A model generated the notes under the pieces. That model worked only from the letters and a program-made list of their open reading frames with translations. It was not told the origin of the DNA and ran no database searches. A program made the translations under genes and the position numbers. Shown piece by piece: positions 61,641-64,000 of a stretch of DNA of 64,000 nucleotides (the stretch's first letter is position 1; each line of letters starts with the position of its first letter). This DNA comes from CAXSBR01 sp964252015 (lineage in GTDB: Bacteria; Actinomycetota; Actinomycetes; Mycobacteriales; Jatrophihabitantaceae), in assembly GCA_964252015.1 (NCBI GenBank), contig CAXULW010000008.1:62001-126000 (forward strand), written 5' to 3'.

Positions 61641-64000
61641 AGCGAACCCCCATCGGTCGAGCCGTCAGAGGTGCTGGTACTCGCGCCGCCGTAGGCATTG
61701 GTGCCCTCGGTCGCCCGATCGGACTTGGCGGCGCCGTGGACGGCCCGCCAGACCCGCTCGGGTGTCGCCGGCATCTGGATGTCGTCGACCCCGAACGGCC
61801 GCAGCGCGTCGACGACGGCATTGACCACCGCCGGGGTCGAGGCGATGGTGCCGGCCTCGCCCACTCCCTTGACGCCCAAGGGATTCGTGGTCGAGGGCGT
61901 CACCGTGCGATCTGTGGTGAACGAGGGCAGATCGGCCGCGGACGGCAGCGTGTAGTCGACGAACGTCCCCGTGGTCAGGTTGCCGGCGTCGTCGTAGACG
62001 GCCTCCTCGAACAGGGCCTGGGCGATCCCCTGAGCCAGCCCACCGTGCACCTGGCCCTCGATGATCAGCGGGTTGATCGGCGAGCCGATGTCGTCCACGC
62101 AGACGTACTTGCGGATCTTCACCTCGCCGGTCTCGGTGTCGAGATCGACCGCGCACAGGTGCGTGCCGTGCGGGAACGAGAAGTTCTCCGGGTCATACGT
62201 TGCGTCGGAGTCCAGGCTCGGCTCCACCCCGTCGGGCAGGTTGTGCGCGGTGAACGTGGCGAACGCGACGTCACCGATACTGACCGACGACCCCGGCGAT
62301 CCCTTCACCTGGAACGACCCGCCTTCGAACTCGAGGTCGTCGGCGTTGGCCTCGAGCAGATGCGCGGCGATGACGCGGGCCTTGGCCACGACCTTCTCGG
62401 CCGCCTGCACGATGGCGATCCCGCCGACCGCCAACGACCGGGAGCCGTAGGTGTCCAGGCCTTTGGGCGAGGACTGGGTGTCGCCGTGGATGATCTCGAC
62501 GTCCTCGAACGGCACGCCGAGCTTGTCGGCGACGATCTGGCTGAACGCCGTCTCGTGCCCCTGCCCGTGCGCGCTGGCGCCGGTGACGACCTCGATTTTG
62601 CCGGTGGCCAGCACCCGGACCGACGCGTTCTCCCAGCCGCCGGCGCCGTAATCGAGGGAGCCGAGGACGCGCGATGGCGCCAGGCCGCACATCTCGGTGA
62701 ACGTGGAGATGCCGAGTCCCAGCTGGATCGGGTCCTGCCGCTCGCGGCGCTGCTCCTGCTCGGCCCGCAACTCGTCCCAGCCGATGAGCTCGAGCGCCTT
62801 GTCCGTGGCCGCCTCATAGTTGCCGCTGTCGTAGGTGAGCCCGCAGACCGTGGTGAACGGGAACTCCTCGTGCGTGATCCAGTTCTTGCGGCGCAGTTCC
62901 ATCGGGTCCAGACCGAGCTCGACCGCCAGTTCGTCCATGATCCGCTCGATGGCGAAGGTGGCCTCCGGTCGGCCCGCTCCGCGGTAGGCGTCGGTGGCGG
63001 TCTTGGTGGTGAACACGCCCTCGCAGACGAAGCGGTACGACGGGAACTTGTAGATAGCCGGGAACATGAACGCGCCCAGGATCGGCACGCCCGGGCCGAC
63101 GAGGCGCAGGTAGGCGCCCATGTCGGCGAACAGGTGGACGTCCAGCCCGGTGACGGTGCCGTCGCGCTTCGCCGTGATCGTGATGTCCTGGATCTGGTCT
63201 CGGCCGTGGTGGGCCGACATCAGCGACTCGGAGCGGGACTCGGTGTACTTGGCCGGCTTGCCGAGCTTGCGCGCGACCAGCGTGGTGATGATCTCCTCGG
63301 GGGTCACCGGGATCTTGCCGCCGAAACCGCCACCGACGTCGGGGGCGACGACGCGCACCTTGTGCTCGGGGATACCGAGGGTGAGCGCGAGCATCGTGCG
63401 CAGGATGTGCGGCACCTGGGTCGAGGAGTGCATGACGACGCCCTCGCCGACCGGCTGCACCACGGTGGATCTCGGCTCCATGAAGGCCGGGATCAGCCGT
63501 TGCTGGAGGAACCGGCGTTTGACCGTGACCTCGGCCTCGGCCAGGGCGGCCTCGATCGGCGCACCGGTGCCGGCCGCGCCGGACTCGAACGCCCACGTGT
63601 AGGACCGGTTCGACGTCGTGTTGGGGTGCACGAGGTCCGCGCCCTCGGCCAGCGCGGCCTCCATGTTCATGACGGCCGGCAACGGTTCGTACTCGACGTC
63701 GATGCCCTCCAGCGCGTCCTGGGCGCTGACCTTGTCACGCGCGGCGATGACCGCGACCGCTTCGCCGACGTGGTTGACCTGCGTTACCGCCAGGCTGGGC
63801 GCGCCAGGGTTGACCATGTCCGGGGTGACCGGCCACGCGCAGGGCAGGTTGCCCTGGGTGTCAGCGAAGTCCTGACCGGTGTAGACCGCGATCACCCCCG
63901 GGCGTTTCTTCGCCTCGGACGTGTCGATCGAAACGATCTTCGCGTGGGCCATCGGGCTGCGCAGGATGGCCAGGTGGAGCATCCCGGGCAGGGTCATGTT
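61637..64000 (-). CDS. coxL: CoxL-like molybdopterin large subunit, form II type (5' end outside window)
   Basis: 786 residues or more are visible; the frame enters at DDMTLPGMLHLAILRSP, so the ATG at 63997 is internal and the true start lies beyond the window. Molybdopterin-binding segments are present (GGGFGGKIPVTPEE, GQGHETAFSQI, GVKGVGEAGTI). The active-site loop reads AYRGAGR (62,969-62,989), the form II signature, not AYXCSFR of proven CO oxidisers. The substrate may therefore be something other than CO. Operon order is coxL-coxM-coxG here; the small subunit is not in view and could lie upstream. Confidence 0.93.
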   Translation of the reverse strand, partial: NMTLPGMLHLAILRSPMAHAKIVSIDTSEAKKRPGVIAVYTGQDFADTQGNLPCAWPVTPDMVNPGAPSLAVTQVNHVGEAVAVIAARDKVSAQDALEGIDVEYEPLPAVMNMEAALAEGADLVHPNTTSNRSYTWAFESGAAGTGAPIEAALAEAEVTVKRRFLQQRLIPAFMEPRSTVVQPVGEGVVMHSSTQVPHILRTMLALTLGIPEHKVRVVAPDVGGGFGGKIPVTPEEIITTLVARKLGKPAKYTESRSESLMSAHHGRDQIQDITITAKRDGTVTGLDVHLFADMGAYLRLVGPGVPILGAFMFPAIYKFPSYRFVCEGVFTTKTATDAYRGAGRPEATFAIERIMDELAVELGLDPMELRRKNWITHEEFPFTTVCGLTYDSGNYEAATDKALELIGWDELRAEQEQRRERQDPIQLGLGISTFTEMCGLAPSRVLGSLDYGAGGWENASVRVLATGKIEVVTGASAHGQGHETAFSQIVADKLGVPFEDVEIIHGDTQSSPKGLDTYGSRSLAVGGIAIVQAAEKVVAKARVIAAHLLEANADDLEFEGGSFQVKGSPGSSVSIGDVAFATFTAHNLPDGVEPSLDSDATYDPENFSFPHGTHLCAVDLDTETGEVKIRKYVCVDDIGSPINPLIIEGQVHGGLAQGIAQALFEEAVYDDAGNLTTGTFVDYTLPSAADLPSFTTDRTVTPSTTNPLGVKGVGEAGTIASTPAVVNAVVDALRPFGVDDIQMPATPERVWRAVHGAAKSDRATEGTNAYGGASTSTSDGSTDGGSL

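Noticed and set aside
1..64000. CRISPR array
   Set aside because: No regularly spaced repeat of 25-40 bp was seen. The only tandem repeats are the two 24-bp units in the RHS tip and the two secreted-protein genes.

Overview
The window is high-GC actinobacterial DNA (Actinomycetota; the conjugation and replication proteins look most like those of Pseudonocardiales/Frankiales-type organisms, but the genus cannot be fixed from this sequence). From the left edge to about 59,965 it is the right-hand part of one large integrative and conjugative element (ICE). The element ends in a 44-bp copy of the 3' half of a tRNA-Gly(CCC) gene, the expected attachment scar. The remaining 4 kb is host chromosome carrying a coxL-coxM-coxG type molybdenum hydroxylase operon. 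No integrase is seen, so it probably lies at the other end, outside the window.

Layout. 3-10,223: conjugation core, with an SCO6880-type membrane protein, then a tightly overlapping operon (zinc-binding small protein, VirB4-like ATPase, small protein, VirD4/TraG coupling protein, coiled-coil protein, DUF4913 protein), interrupted by three membrane or hypothetical genes (1,721-4,283). 10,411-16,310: an RHS/YD-repeat toxin gene broken by two frameshifts and a nonsense codon, with a candidate immunity gene. 16,800-30,700: a scrap-yard of gene fragments and insertion sequences (IS21-like, two IS110-like), plus two tandem small secreted proteins, a GT87-type mannosyltransferase-like protein, an HNH nuclease, and the relaxase/MobC pair with a candidate oriT. 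30,991-36,936: an intact 1,784-residue RHS protein paralogous to the broken one but with a different tip and a candidate immunity gene. 37,289-45,275: maintenance region on the minus strand (prepilin peptidase, SSB, ParA with a small partner, ArdC-like metallopeptidase, ParB, small genes). 46,178-56,155: accessory genes, among them an unusual HTH-fused 655-residue protein, a membrane-GAF-like protein with a small partner, a membrane pair, and an XRE-ImmA regulator pair. 56,295-59,494: DUF4192 protein, a replication-initiator-like protein and an HTH protein.

The most interesting signal lies between the genes. Four long imperfect palindromes (39,824-39,945; 42,808-42,945; 45,403-45,551; 57,287-57,426), and a weaker fifth (37,145-37,281), share a conserved core. 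Their paired arms differ in sequence but stay complementary, which is the signature of a conserved structured RNA. In three of the four clear copies the structure is followed, reading toward the downstream minus-strand gene, by a second motif, TATCGGTACCGATA plus a trailing CACCCGATA half-site, and then the ribosome binding site. That second motif also stands in front of parA, parB, a 95-residue gene and the transfer operon, so it looks like the operator of an element-wide regulon that joins transfer and maintenance genes.

How the parts would work together: the relaxase and MobC would nick the candidate oriT, the VirD4 protein would pass the strand to a channel energised by the VirB4-like ATPase, SSB and the ArdC-like protein would protect incoming single-stranded DNA, and ParAB plus the replication-like proteins would maintain the circular form. 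The RHS proteins are cargo that probably compete with neighbouring cells.
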